Assembly (NCBI GenBank): GCA_002946415.1
Contig: NJPS01000070.1
Span: forward strand, 186,001-250,000
Direction of reading: 5' to 3'
Origin: Rutstroemia sp. NJR-2017a BVV2
Taxonomy: Eukaryota > Ascomycota > Leotiomycetes > Helotiales > Rutstroemiaceae
Length of the DNA stretch: 64,000 bases
Positions 11,825 through 24,119 of this stretch are shown in pieces (position 1 is the stretch's first letter; each line of letters opens with the position of its first letter). The notes below the pieces were generated by a model. That model saw only the letters and a program-made list of their open reading frames with translations, was not told the DNA's origin and made no database searches. The translations under genes and the position numbers were made by a program.

Positions 11825-13253
11825 TCAAGCCCCAAAATCCATCACCTCCCTCGGATCCAAATCCCCCACTTCCGCACTCTTCGCCTCCCCCTCAAACACA
11901 AACTCACTAATCAACTTCCCCGTCGCACAACTATTCTGAATCCCCCAACACGTATGCCCCGCCGCCAACCACATCCCCTTCACACCCGTAGGACCGATCA
12001 GCGGTCCCCCGCCGCCTTTGACTAACGGTAGATAGCATGCTTGTTTCGCGAGTACCTTCCCGTTGCGCATCGGGTCCGAGATCGATCCGACGTAGTCGAG
12101 GATGTCGTTGCAGCTGGATTCGTCGCATTGCACGAGGTTGGAGGAGCGGGGGAGGGGCACGTCTTCGTCGCCTTCGCCTGTGGGGGGTTAGTGGGGTTTT
12201 GGAAGGGGGAGGGGTAGAGGGGAAAGTACGTACCGCATGCGTAGACTGTGCCGTCGGGTCGGGCGTACATTTCGGGGTTGACCATCTTTCCATGTCTCCT
12301 TTTCGTCACTATGCCGTCCATTTTTCTGCCAAAACCTTTCGGTAAATCAATTTCGGTGAAGACAGCCCAGGGAGAAACATTCGCTTCCACGACTACGCTG
12401 TGCGCGCGTTGGTATTCGATTGGGGCTTCTGGAAGTACGGTGGTTGTCCATGGTCCGGCGGATACTATAACATCGTTCGCGGGTAGTGTGTGGATGTGTT
12501 TCGTCTCTTTGTCTTCATATGTGACGCTCTTGACATGGTTCCCAGTATAGTCGATGGCAGTGACCGAACCATAGATGATCTGCACACCTTTCTCTTGGGC
12601 CAATTCCGCCATGGCATGAGTAAATTGATAAGGATGTACCTGGGCCGTCGTTTGCGGCGTGCCCATCTCCGAATACCATTGTATATTATCCGACTCAAAC
12701 CAATCCAAATCCTTGGGCAAATCCAGCACCGCGCTCTTCTTCTTCGCCGTCTTCCCCGGAATGACTTTCGGCAGCTTCTTCCACGTCTCGCCGCCCGATT
12801 CAGCTGTTTGTGCCGGGTCGGTTTCGGGTAATAGTCGCGCGGTGGCTCCTATGGATCCGCAGTACACTTGGCGATAACCCCATCGCTTTGCGCCGTCATG
12901 TTCCTTTGCCAGTTCGGCGTGGAGTTTGTAGGAGAGGGGAACGATTGAGGCTGGTCGTGCCCATAGTGCGAGAAGGCCGCCGGCTTTCCCGGATGCGGCT
13001 GAGGCGATGGATTGCGCTTCGACTATGGTGATTTTGGTGGTGGAGGGGTTGAATGAGGGGTGGCGGGTGAGGAAATAAGCCGAAGTACAACCTATGATAC
13101 CACCACCTGCGAAAGTCAGTAAGGTCGCTCGTGTTGCAAGCAAATTCGGCGACAAGAAAATTGTATATGAGGATATAAAATTAAGGAATTATCGAACTAC
13201 ACACCAACTATAACGATATTTCGTTGACCAGTCTCCGTTGCTGAGGCTGCCAT
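11825..13253 (-). CDS. FAD-dependent oxidoreductase, D-amino-acid-oxidase fold
   Basis: Three exons: 13253-13205, 13106-12234, 12177-11825; 424 aa. Splicing the first intron restores the dinucleotide-binding loop as VIVGGGIIGCTSAYFL, so the short 49-nt first exon is well supported. The FAD-binding start is followed by ASGKAGGLLALW and a substrate domain, and the end AAGHTCWGIQNSCATGKLISE is the usual C-terminal FAD-contacting strand. The best family fit is the fungal DAO group that includes yeast Tda3-like oxidoreductases; the substrate is unknown. It lacks a signal peptide. It is head-to-head with the thiol peroxidase gene, with 386 bp between the two ATGs. Since the family commonly makes H2O2, co-expression with a peroxidase would make sense, but this is inference. 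Third positions shift strongly from C to G along the gene. Confidence 0.88.
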
Positions 13254-13639
13254 TGTCTTAAGCATTCCGCGATGTGCTACCTGACCTGAGCACTTCTATG
13301 AAGCCGAAACGTGATAAGTTATGCGCCGAGACTCGATGAGCATAATGAATCACGTGTATCGAGTCTGCAAACGGATCACGGAACATAAATCCAGCCGGAT
13401 TGCCGATACCTAGGCTCAAAGCTTTATCTTATCAGCAGAATCTCCATTCCCATGTGATTCCAACCAATGGACTGCCACAATGACTAAGGATCATCACAGC
13501 TTCACATTCGCAACCCTTGCACGAGACACAGACCCCTCATTCTAGACATTCCAGACCTCACTTTCTTACAAATAACGATTCTGCAATATCAGATTGAAAC
13601 ACAGTACAAACAAATACAAATACTCGAGCCAACCTGTCA
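13254..13639. promoter_or_regulatory. Divergent promoter, oxidoreductase / thiol peroxidase
   Basis: 386 bp between two divergent start codons. Visible candidate sites are an E-box CACGTG at 13351-13356, a CCAAT box at 13464-13468, and TGACTAA at 13481-13487, which resembles the Yap1/AP-1 oxidative-stress element. The last would fit regulation of a peroxidase. Short motifs such as these occur by chance. Confidence 0.4.
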
Positions 13640-14616
13640 ATGCTAAAAGCCAGATCCTTTATACATACTCCAAGTATAAAGCCAACAACAATCTATTCGC
13701 GAGCGGTTTCTGGTGTTACTATCACACCATTTCGAACAGCGTCAACATCATCGCATTATAACGTCGCCAAGATTTGGAATTCAAGAAAAACAGACTTAAC
13801 TGTTCGTCATTCGTCTGCTGGTTTTGTCCAGCAACATCTTAGGAATATCACAATGGCTTCCGCGACTTCTGTTTACGAGTTTGAACCCTTGAATAGTGCG
13901 TTTCCCTCTGCTCTCCCCCTCTCCCCTCCTCCATCCATCCCACAGCGCATCTCTTCCTCCTTCCAAACCTCAAACTAACCACCTCCCCAACTCCAGAAAA
14001 GGGCGAACCAGTCCCATTGTCCGACTATCGAGGCAAAGTCATCCTCATCGTCAACACGGCCTCGAAATGCGGCTTCACGCCGCAATACGAAGGGCTGGAG
14101 AAACTCTACAAATCAGTCAAGGAGAAGCACGGGGATGATTTTGTGATCCTGGGGTTCCCTTGCAATCAGTTCGGTGGGCAGGAACCCGGGTCTGATGAGG
14201 ATATTCAGCAGTTCTGTCAATTGAACTATGGTGTTTCGTTTCCAATTGTATGTTCTTTTCTCTCTTGCTATTTTCTTTTGGGCTGTTACTTTGTTTCCCT
14301 GAAGCTCAAGCACAAGCACAAGGCCAAGCTCAAACTCTCTATCTCTATTTCTACCTATCTTTCCCCACGCTAACCCACACCAACCTACCAGATGGGCAAA
14401 ACCGACGTAAACGGCGACAAAGCCTCTCCTCTCTTCGAATGGCTCAAGAAAGAGAAACCCGGTATCCTTGGTATCCAGCGGGTGAAGTGGAATTTCGAGA
14501 AATGGTTGATCGGACGCGATGGAAAGGTTAAGCAGAGATGGGCTAGTACTACTAAGCCGGAGTCTTTGGAAGAGCCAGTTTTGGAGGCGTTGGCGGAGAC
14601 GAAGAGTGAGTTGTAG
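13640..14616 (+). CDS. Glutathione-peroxidase-type thiol peroxidase, possible mitochondrial form
   Basis: Three exons: 13640-13895, 13997-14247, 14392-14616; 243 aa. The GPX core is complete: peroxidatic Cys110 in [12 protein letters not shown], Cys141 in [13 protein letters not shown], and Cys159 in [12 protein letters not shown], which matches the resolving Cys of yeast Gpx3/Hyr1. Cys rather than Sec and this third Cys mark a thioredoxin-dependent thiol peroxidase, not a true glutathione enzyme. The core begins near an internal ATG (13853, [14 protein letters not shown]). The upstream 71 residues are Arg/Ser/Thr-rich with few acids, like a mitochondrial presequence. Both starts may be used. 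In yeast and other fungi this protein senses H2O2 and passes the signal to Yap1. The second intron (144 nt) is longer than most here. Confidence 0.92.
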
Positions 14617-15447
14617 GGTGGTGTTTTGGTTTGATTTTGGGGATTGGGGGGTCTGGGATTAGGGATTGGGGACTGGGGGGGGGGGATGGGGTTGTATTTT
14701 GGGGTGGAAGGGGTTGTATTCGCGGGAGGGAGGAGAGGGAAGGGAAGAGATGTATAATGGACTGCATGGGAGGCAGATGAGGTGTTATGACCGGAAGGTA
14801 GGAGATATACCAGAAAAACAAAGAAAACTTCGACTCTTGAAAGGGGAATTGTATATTGTATTTGCACTTAACTTCATAGTCATTCAATCCTCCATATAGT
14901 AAATCCCAGTTTCTCCGCCCGGTAAGTTGGAAAGTCAGAGAGTACTCTTCCACATATCTTTCTACTATATAAGCAAGTGCAAGACCAACACAAACTCTAC
15001 AAGCATGCAGCAGTTATGCAAATCGTAGATCTGATGGCAGGACTCAATGGCACTACACATGGTATTTGGCTATTTAAAGTTTATTTCGCTGTCCGTCTTT
15101 ACACATATGCTGTATTTGGAAGTTCCTGCTCTTAGTGGAAATTAGTGGTTATTGTTGTCTTTGCTGCTTATATGTGTTTGTAGTTCTTGTTGTTGAGGTA
15201 TTTTCTTGCTGATACCGCTTTCTTGCTGTTGAATTATTTTCTCGCTGTTGTTTTCCTTGCTGTCACCTTATTGTTGTTATCGTCATCTCTTAATCTCTAC
15301 ATCTACTATCAGCTCTAAATCTATGATCAGCTCCACTAGAGCGACCTTCGAACTTCTGCTGGGAGTGTGGAAGACTGGTCTCAGTTGCTTTCAGGCCTCA
15401 GTCCGGTGCAGCATTGTTGAGGTCTTTTTTTCGCTGTATTTGAGGAA

Positions 15448-15471
15448 AGAGAGAGAGAGAGAGAGAGAGAG
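15448..15471. repeat. GA microsatellite
   Basis: About twelve GA dinucleotides in a purine-rich stretch of the gene-poor block. Confidence 0.85.
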
Positions 15472-15962
15472 GGATGGAGAGGGAGGTTATATAGTTGGAT
15501 GGAGGGGGGGGAGAGGTGAATAGGGGGAGGGTGGGACTGCAGGGGGGCGGATAAGGGTGGGCAGAGGGGTTTGGTGAATAAGGGGCGGGGTAGTATGATG
15601 CGGTGAGGCGCCGTGCGGTATTCGTTAGGGAAGCGACATTAGAGACTTCAGATGAACAGGGAAAACAGTCCTTACGATTGGATAAAACACCAAGAGGGGA
15701 CATACCATTCACTTCACTTCCCCCCTCACCCACTAATCTCATCACAAGACTCTACATCCGTGATTCTGACTAGTCCCAACAAGGAGGGAATCTCGCAGAG
15801 AGTATAAAACCACTTGTGAGAGCTGGGGTAAATCTACAAGAGTTGCTTCACTATAGCAACTTATGGTTTCAGTGTTTGTGAGGTTAGAGGTATGGTCGAT
15901 ATACCAGCCTTTGACTTCATACCCAAAAGGTTTGTGAAAATGAGGACTTGGGCGAGGGGAAG

Positions 15963-16003
15963 TGTTGTTGTTGTTGTTGTTGTTGTTTGCTGCTGCTGCT
16001 GTT
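15963..16003. repeat. GTT then GCT trinucleotide run
   Basis: About eight GTT units pass directly into about four TGC units. This is the GCTGT-type cluster of the unit whose TATA box is at 15803. Confidence 0.8.
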
Positions 16004-18475
16004 GTTTCCTACCGTTGTTATTTTTGAGATTCATATTACTACCATTGCCCCCTTCTTTCCAGCTACGAGAGTCATAAGTGTATAGTATGATTAAAGATTC
16101 ATATAGAGTGTGCGGTGAGAGAGTAATCTAGAACTGGGTATACAGCTAATGTCGACTATGCATGTTGTTCGAATATGACGCATATCCGTTTATGGATTGG
16201 CTGAAGTGAGTGGATTATATACTTCGCAACAGAATCAAAAACCTAAGGTTAGGAAGTCCTCGCCTGGGAGCGAATGATCTAGTTGGGTAGTGAATCATAC
16301 GTGCTCAAGATGGGCTTTCCGTGGAAGAATATCTATGGTGGAGGTGGAGAGTTCAGGCATATAAGAGTGTGGAAACTGTCCAGCTCTGTTTACTCAGATA
16401 TACAGATACCGGATAATGATGTCGCCTAATGGCGGGATGTGAAGTTTTCGGGTTCAGGTGTGTGATGCTACTCTCTACGGGAGATAATGAAGAAGGAACG
16501 GCGACCAGATACATGTTTAGTGATTTAAGTTTCTGACAGCAAGAGTTTGCAACGATCGTTGTCGATTTCAGAACACTGTTGTCAACTATATGATCTACTA
16601 CATCTCCCATTTGATTCGTTGATCACAAGTTCACAGCCATGAAATATCAAGTAAATTAATACCATCCAGATAGTTTCGACCACTTAAACTGGGCTAAGTA
16701 TCCTTTCTTGTTTCTTGGGTATTTCGTTTCTCCTCGACTTCCCTAATTTTATAGATGAACATCCAGCAATCTCGGGTCTAGTCGAACGATATAAGTGAAT
16801 TTCCTGGCCGTTCAGCCCTGAAGATCATCGTATTCTGCACCTATCAGATATCAAAGAAAAACCTGCGCCACACATAGAGTTTGGATACTTTAGAGCTTCA
16901 ATGAATCGTATTCACAATCTTTGGATTGGGGCACGGGGCATCGCAAGCTTGTATAAATATACGTATCTATTCCCACAAGGTTGAGAATGCTAGACCGTTG
17001 AACCAACCCGTTAAGCAGAACTGTATGTTTCTCTCTGCTATGGAATATTCTTCTATCTGCGGTTTGTTGCTGCCCGCGCTATGGATGTCTGTTCTCGTTG
17101 ACGAGGTATATTGTTGGTTATTGGGTTGTTTCTTGAGGAATTGCTGTCAATTTATCTTTACTGTCGTTTTCTGGAACATGCATTGTCAGGTGGATCTCTT
17201 GCTTTTTGTGCTGCGAATCTCGCTGTTAGTGGGCTTCATTACTAGGAGTTATATCATTATGGGTTCTAGAATGCAGGGAGACTGACGATGTACTAGTGTC
17301 AATGATGGATAGATAATGTTGTCAGGATTTGGGTTTTGGTCTCCTATGTTTGAGAGTTGGGAAACTCTGGGCTTGATCAAGAGCTTTTATACAAATGAGG
17401 GGTGCAGGGCTCCGTTCTGGAATGGAAGGTTTGCGCCGATTGAATTGGTGGATGAGGGGAGATGAGGTGAATGATGGACAGTTGTAGTGTGATGTACGTG
17501 GATTGAGTTGGCAATCGAAAGTTTCGAAACCATCGGGTGAGCAAGTGCATGGATTATTCACTTCTCTAAGAAGGGAGGAGGGAGTTTGAGAAGGTATAAA
17601 AAGTCTCCTTCTTCTTAGATTCATTTATCGGCATATCAAGCAGTAAACGACTTCAACAGGAAGTGTATGAGCACTCTCTGGCTTCTCGCACCCCGCACTA
17701 TCTAGTTTGACCTGACCGCTGAGCTGAATTTCGAATAGTGATCTGAGGGGTCGTATGAGTGTTGTCGTTCGGAGTGTTTGCTGTCATTCTAAATGCATAC
17801 TGTCAGTAGACCATTGTAAAATCCGACAGCTTAGGAGCTGGAATTTCCCTGACCGCAGCATAATCCATATCTAGACGTATTCAGCACTTCCCTGAACATA
17901 TCAAAAGTTTGGAGAAATCGCAAGTTCAGTTTCGGAGAAGAACGATCATTTTATCCTCTATTTATAGTTGTGTGCGAATTGAATACGAGAGTGGCTGAGC
18001 GTGCCAGTGCCGTTTTTATATAGGTTGTTGGATGATGAATGCGAAAGAAGTGGATAGTGAATGGTTTGTTGGCAGTTGGAAAGAGGGTGAGGAATGTTTA
18101 TATAAACTTCCCTTCTGCCTTTTAGTTCTGGCAGTATCAGCGATGTAGGCAGATCAAAATTCCTTACTGACATTGAGCTGTGGAGAAGATGTAGTATATA
18201 GTATATTCTACGGTAGATAGCCAATGCTTACTGATCGCTGTCGTGGTATTATCCTGACTCGCTGTCATACTCCCCTCGCACTGTCATTCCCTCGCTCACT
18301 GTTATTTCCCTACTCACTATCACCAAACCATCCCCTTCCTTTCCGAACTATTAGATCTTCTTGAACGAGACATATCACCACCTCCATTCTAAAAAACCGC
18401 TTGTGTGTGCCGGTCAACCCTTCAAGATTCCATCGCTCAACTCAACCTTGAGAAGCAGCTTGTACATCCTCAATT

Positions 18476-18549
18476 GCTTGGCAACTCCTGCAAGCTTGGT
18501 TTCCAGTTTACTGCTCGGCAACTTCTGCAAGCTTGGTTTCCAGTCTACT
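18476..18549. repeat. 37-bp tandem duplication
   Basis: Two adjacent copies with a few substitutions; the shared core is CTGCAAGCTTGGTTTCCAGT. It lies downstream of the unit whose TATA box is at 18099. Confidence 0.85.
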
Positions 18550-20774
18550 CACTTTTAAATAGACCCAACTGCTGTATACAAAATTGCCAACCGAGACTAG
18601 CACTCCCATTCACCTACTTCGAATGAGATTTATCCCGTGGGCAGCAGAGAGAGGGGTAGATTATTCACTGCTCTCCATATATTGATTCTTGTCTGCGTGA
18701 GTTCGTGATTTCGAGGGTTTTTGGAAGTCTATATAAATCCCCCTCAACCAAGAATGCACATGCATGAGAACACTTAGCGAATCTCTCAGTTATTTCATGG
18801 GATCTGGAGCTGACCATTTCATATGCGAAGGTCGAAATGTGCTCTGAGTCTACCCCTCGATTGATATATGCGACGTCTGCACTGGCAATATATGAAGGTA
18901 GTGCGCTGTGTTGTCGATGTCTGACATTTACCGTCACATCAGCTCTGTTTTCGCTGTTATTGGTCTTGCTGTCGTCGAATGGTCATGTCATGTCATTGTC
19001 CGAGATGCACTGCCTCCCAGATAACTTCCTAGTTTTAATCCTGCCTTCGCCCCTTGCCATCATGTATATCTTGAGTCTTTCTCTTGGATAATAGCAACCT
19101 TGATCATGGCCAGGCTCTTCTAATAAATACCCTTCTAATTCGATCTAATCTCCTCGAATTACGTATGATAGGTTCGGCCAGGATACGGTCATTTGTGGTG
19201 AATGGTTGAACGAACGATACCAACAGAAATGATAGGATCACACCGAAGTCCATGATTGAGCTTTCACGGAATAGAAAAGATCAAGAGAGGTGTATATCTT
19301 CGATAAAGAACTACGTAAACGCTGCAATGTCACTCGTCCGCCGCCTAGTGACGTGATGGCCTCTACTATGAACTTTCAGACAGCATCTTAACACCACAGT
19401 ACTCTCACACCTGCCCAACGCGAATCTTCCTGATCCCCCTATCCTGATTTAACTTTAAATCGAACTGACACTGTAGGTGTTCATCCATATTCCTACATCC
19501 CCTCGCCAATTCCCTCCCCTATCACATATCCTGAACTCCGGCTCACCAAAAGCGGAAATTTGACACTTGCCAATCACATCGACTCCGGACGTAAACCCAA
19601 AACCCAAACTTATTTTATTAAAACAAAAACAGAATAAAAATAAGCAAGAAATAAAATAGAGGTAAATTTCAAAACTGAGGTGATCGCCGGGTGCAGCCGC
19701 ATAAACTTTCATTTCACGCCAGTTTTGTGGATATGTCGTGGTGGTGGTGCCACAAGCTGGATACGCTGCAGCTGCAGGGTGCGTATAAGATGAGTCTTGG
19801 CTTGAAGCTTGAGCGACTGGAATACGCAGCTGGGATGAAACGGGTCAGTTAACAACTAGATGGGAGAGAATGTGGAAATGAGTGCATGATGTGAGGTTTC
19901 GGGTGGTGAGGGGCAGAAGCTGGAGGGGCTGTTGCGTCGACAACTGTGCGGATTAAAGCTTTGGAGTCGTGAGATCGACGATGAGCTGCTCGATGATAGG
20001 AGGATACCTAGGGGCAGAGCGCAAAATCGTTCCACATTTGAGGATATTAATGAGGTGGATATTAAAGTATTGGCAGCTGCTGTCAGCTTCATTGTGAGTC
20101 TCTGCATTGACGAGAGTTGCATAGGACGTAACCGCCAGACGGCATGTAATCATTGTAATGCCTCGTAGAATTGCTGGATGTGAAGCACATGTAAACAAGA
20201 AAGCAGTATCAGATCGCATGGAGGGAAAGAGGTTTTCCTAACATAACGAACAACCCGGTTCTTCCGGAGTGCTACGCGCCTGTAACGAAGCCTGAGCGTT
20301 TCGGCCGGACTTCTCCCAAGCCTTTACACCACCGACAATTGGTGACTTGTAACCACTCGCAGTTCGATATTTCGGTGGTGGTGGTGTTGGTGACATTATT
20401 GTCGTCGACATATATCGTGTAAGCTTACATTAAAATCTGTTGATTGAAGTCAGCGAAAAGGATCAGCGAAAGGGATAGAACAGAACGCCTCATGTGGCTT
20501 GAAGTTGTGGCTGAAAATAAGGCTGGAGAATAAAATTCAAGTTCAACATTGTCATCAAACAAACGACGACAACATCATTAAGACCTTTAGTTTGAAAACT
20601 ACAACTCCATTAAATAAAACTATTGAATAAAACAATCTATGGTGCTCATGCTAGAAATTACAACATGCCTTACTCCATACAATCCTTAAACCAAACAAAT
20701 GAAATCCTGCCAGAATGAATAAAAACGCCAGACTCCTGAACCGAACTAATTCATCAACAATTCGTCCGTCATGC

Positions 20775-23700
20775 TCAGTTACGAACCCACTTCGACATCC
20801 AAGAAGAAAGGAATTGCTTCACATATCCGTCCTTGATGATATTCGGTGGCTGTCTTAGGATCTCGCTATCCCTCAAAACTGCCTTGGTATCAAACGAGAC
20901 TCCAATATCCTCAAAGTCGCTGATACCAGTGCTCTTGCTGCTGACACTAGTACCGCTGCTAGTTGGCGTACCCGCTCCGCTGCTGCTGGTACTGGCACTG
21001 GCGTATGTATTTCCGTTAGTGCTCTGAAGATATCTCTGCTCGAAATGATCCAGTAATTTGATGGCGGGGTTCTCAGCCTCATTACCACTTGCAGCACTCT
21101 CTCTCAATCGCTGCAACCAATCACCGAAAGGCATGGCCTTGAAATCGAGACCAGCAGCGTCAAGTTCGTGAAGGAGTTCGGCCCAGGAGAAGACATCGGG
21201 ATTCACCATGTTGTAGATGACAGGGGGGTTGACCATGTCGATGGCGTTTGGTCGAGGACCGGCTTTGACGGTCTGATCAACTTCTAGGATGGCAGTGGCG
21301 AGGGTGTCGACGGGAATCCAGGAACAGTTTTCGTGGAGGATGGGGAGAGCTTTCATGGTGAGAGCGGAGCGGATCATGGAGGGGATGAATTCGGCTTCGT
21401 TCCAGACACCGTTTTCTCTGTCACCAACGATTTGTCCGATGCGAAGAGCGTAGGCTCGTGCACCTCCGCGTGCGGCGTTGAGAACCATGTGTTCTCCGAC
21501 GAGTTTGGATTGAGCGTAGCCCATGTTCAGAGCGTTGTTGAAGTCCTCAATTGGTGCATCGGGGATGACGGCTGGTGCTGGAGTGTTCTCGGCAGTGGAG
21601 ATCGAAGAGGCGTAGTAGATACGTGCTGGCTCTGAGCGGTAGACAGACAGAGACAAGTTCAGGAGGTTTCTCAATCCAGCGAGATGGGGCTCGAAACTTT
21701 GGAGACCGATGATGAAGTTGACGGACCAAGCCAAGTGGATGATCAGAGAGACTTCGGTCTTGAACTGCTCCATCATAGCTTGGCCTAGACCAAGGTCTGG
21801 AAGAGCAAGATCAGATGTGAATGCAACGATCTTGGCTTTGGCAGCAGCATCGAGTTTCAAGCCTCTCTCTTTCAAGGACTTCATAACTCTGCCCATTGGG
21901 TCGGCACCACGGACAAGGCAGTACACTTTTCTGACACCATCACCGTTGACCATTTGTGCCAAGGTGTGGGCTCCCAGGGAACCGGTAGCACCAGTCAAGA
22001 TCTGTTCTTGTCAGTATCGCTGTAGCTGTATGCTAGGGTTGAAAACTTACCACTACCTCTCCGAAGTTGGAGTACTTCTGAATCAACTCCCTCATCAATG
22101 GAGTTTTGTCTTCATTGTCACCACTGACACCTTGACCAATAGAGTGAAGGAACTTAGCCAAACCTCTTACATGGCCATGTTCGTAAACCACGTTGCTGCT
22201 CAATTGTTTACCATTGAGATACAATGTCTTCTGAATGATACGTCTCATCTGGATGGCTCTCAAACTGTCAATGCCAGCGTTGAAGAAATCAGTGTCCAAA
22301 GACTCCAATGGACCACCAACGATATCCTCATATGTAGCAGTCAAGAAAGTCTCGATATCTGCGAGATCAAGCTTGAGAGTACCTTCAGATTCACCCTCGA
22401 GTCTCTCGTACATTTCATCAATCTCCTGGGCGAATTTGCGGTAGCATTGCGCACGGATGATGCTTCCCTTGTCAGTTCTGGGGTACTCGACATCAGCTGG
22501 CATGATTGTAACCATGTCCTTGGTGATTTGAGAGAATTGCTCGGCACGGGTATTGGCGTCAACGATTGTTGGCCAGACAGCTTCCAAGAATTCTTCATCA
22601 GACAAATCGTCAGATGCTCGGAATACCAAAACACCTGGGATAGATCTGTCGACACCGACAACGACGGCTTCGCGGACAAGTTCATTTGAACGAATGCAAC
22701 CTTCGATTGGAAGGGGAAGAACTTTCTCTCCGTTGCTCAGGGTAACACGATCATCGAGACGAGTAACGTATTTCCAGGTATCAGGAATAGTTGGATGAGG
22801 CTCGAAAACATCCTTTGAGCGCCATGAACCCGGTGCGGGGTCATCGGAGTTGGAAACCGACAATCCCGGATGGCTCTTGAGGTAAACACACTCGAATTGA
22901 TTATCCCCAAGCGGATCCATGTAGATGGATTCCCTAATATTGGAGTAAATGCGGACGTAATTCCACGAGTTGTCGCCGTCTTTTCGTCGCATAGTATCAC
23001 CAAGAAGACCGGCCTCGGTGCTGAATAAGTGTCAGTTCGGCTTACATTAGTGGTACAAATGGGGAGTTTGTGTAGCTTACGTTCCGAAAACAACGCCTAC
23101 ATTTACGCCTTCTTCCACAAGGCGGTCACCAAGCTCATCGGGCGTACGAGCGCCGGCTGCTGTGACTATCTTGGCAGATTTCAGGTACGCCATTCCGCGG
23201 GGGTGTTCAGCTATCAGGCCAAGTGCGTATGGGACGGCATGAATCACGTCGGGTTGTGTAGCTTCGATCGCGGCCATCAGTGTATCGGCGGTCATTGGTA
23301 CGGTGGCGCTGGGCAAGTTTGCGATTTTGGCCATGTACATGGCTTGGAGTGTGGTGGAGAGACCGTACATGTGGTACAATGGAAGAGCACCGAAGTTGTC
23401 CATTCCAGCTCCTTGTACCGGATGGGTCAAGACGTTCTTGTGGCTAAGAGCAACAGGTTTGGGTAGACCGGTAGATCCAGAACTGTGCATGACGAGAGCG
23501 ATTTCGTTGGTCTCGACTTCACGGTCGAATTCCCGAGTGAACGGCAATTCGCCAGCGGGGCGTGGAGCCTCATACGTGGCGCGGGTTGGGATAATGACAT
23601 CCTTGAGAGAAGGGCGTTCCTCAGCAACAGCTGCAATTGTGGAGGAGATTGCCTGAGTATCACCACGAATGATGATGTCGCAGTTGGTCTGTTTTAGAAG

Positions 23701-24119
23701 GTTGATGATGGCCACTGGTGCTATCCTAAGGGAAAGACACAGGACAGTGTAACCAAGACGACTGAGGGCGAAGAAGGTAACAAGGAAGTGGACGTTGGAT
23801 GGAGCGTAGATGCCAACGACTCTTTTTTGATTCTATTCCCATTCATTAGCACTGGACTCTTACACGAGGGTTGTTCAGAACAACTTACTGGCTTTAACCC
23901 CTGCTCAAGAAAGTACTTCACCGCACGATCAACATACAAATCAAGTTGTTGACCAGTGAAGCTCTCATACACATTCACATCATCCTCGATCTTTGGATAA
24001 CCCAAGATAGGCGCGGGAGGGTTATCCTTAGCCCGATGACGAATAATATCATCCAGCACTCTGAGCTCTCCGAAAGTCTCATAGAGGTGCTGAATATGGG
24101 CTGGGGTAAGATGAGCCAT
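20775..24119 (-). CDS. NRPS-like carboxylic acid reductase (A-T-R), copy 1
   Basis: Four exons: 24119-23889, 23832-23081, 23020-22051, 22001-20775; 1059 aa. The adenylation domain covers about 1-550, with the AMP-binding loop SSGSTGLPKP (about 194), FGTTEAGLL (about 328) and LSNGEKVLP (about 421). The thiolation domain has FFNAGIDSLRAIQ with the phosphopantetheine Ser about 580. The reductase domain starts at about 650 with ILTGATGSLGAH (NADPH loop) and has the catalytic YAQSK (Tyr about 813, Lys about 817). Members of this class activate a carboxylic acid as AMP ester, load it on the carrier, and release the aldehyde with NADPH. No condensation domain, so no peptide is made. The substrate cannot be read reliably; fungal relatives often use aryl acids. 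The C-terminus carries a Ser/Thr/Gly-rich insertion of about 45 residues before the last helix. Confidence 0.93.

Larger units (their letters stand above)
14617..20774 (+). other. 6-kb gene-poor block with six TATA plus GCTGT-cluster units
   Basis: No protein gene is supported over about 6 kb. TATA boxes on the plus strand at 14966, 15803, 16952, 17595, 18099 and 18730 are each followed about 120-170 bp downstream by a T-rich stretch with repeated GCTGTC/GCTGTT/GTTGTC words (15085-15290, 15963-16010, 17097-17230, 17757-17812, 18232-18325, 18905-18985). Several are preceded by ATTCACT (for example near 15710, 17561, 18664). Opposite-facing TATA runs occur at about 15487 and 18015. Short frames after the TATA boxes are a few codons to about 30 codons long and share no sequence. 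The 19.1-20.7 kb end shows nothing I can name. Confidence 0.45.

Noticed and set aside
21709..22689. 326-codon plus-strand open frame
   Set aside because: It is antisense to reductase copy 1, whose domains are unambiguous. The translation has no family features.
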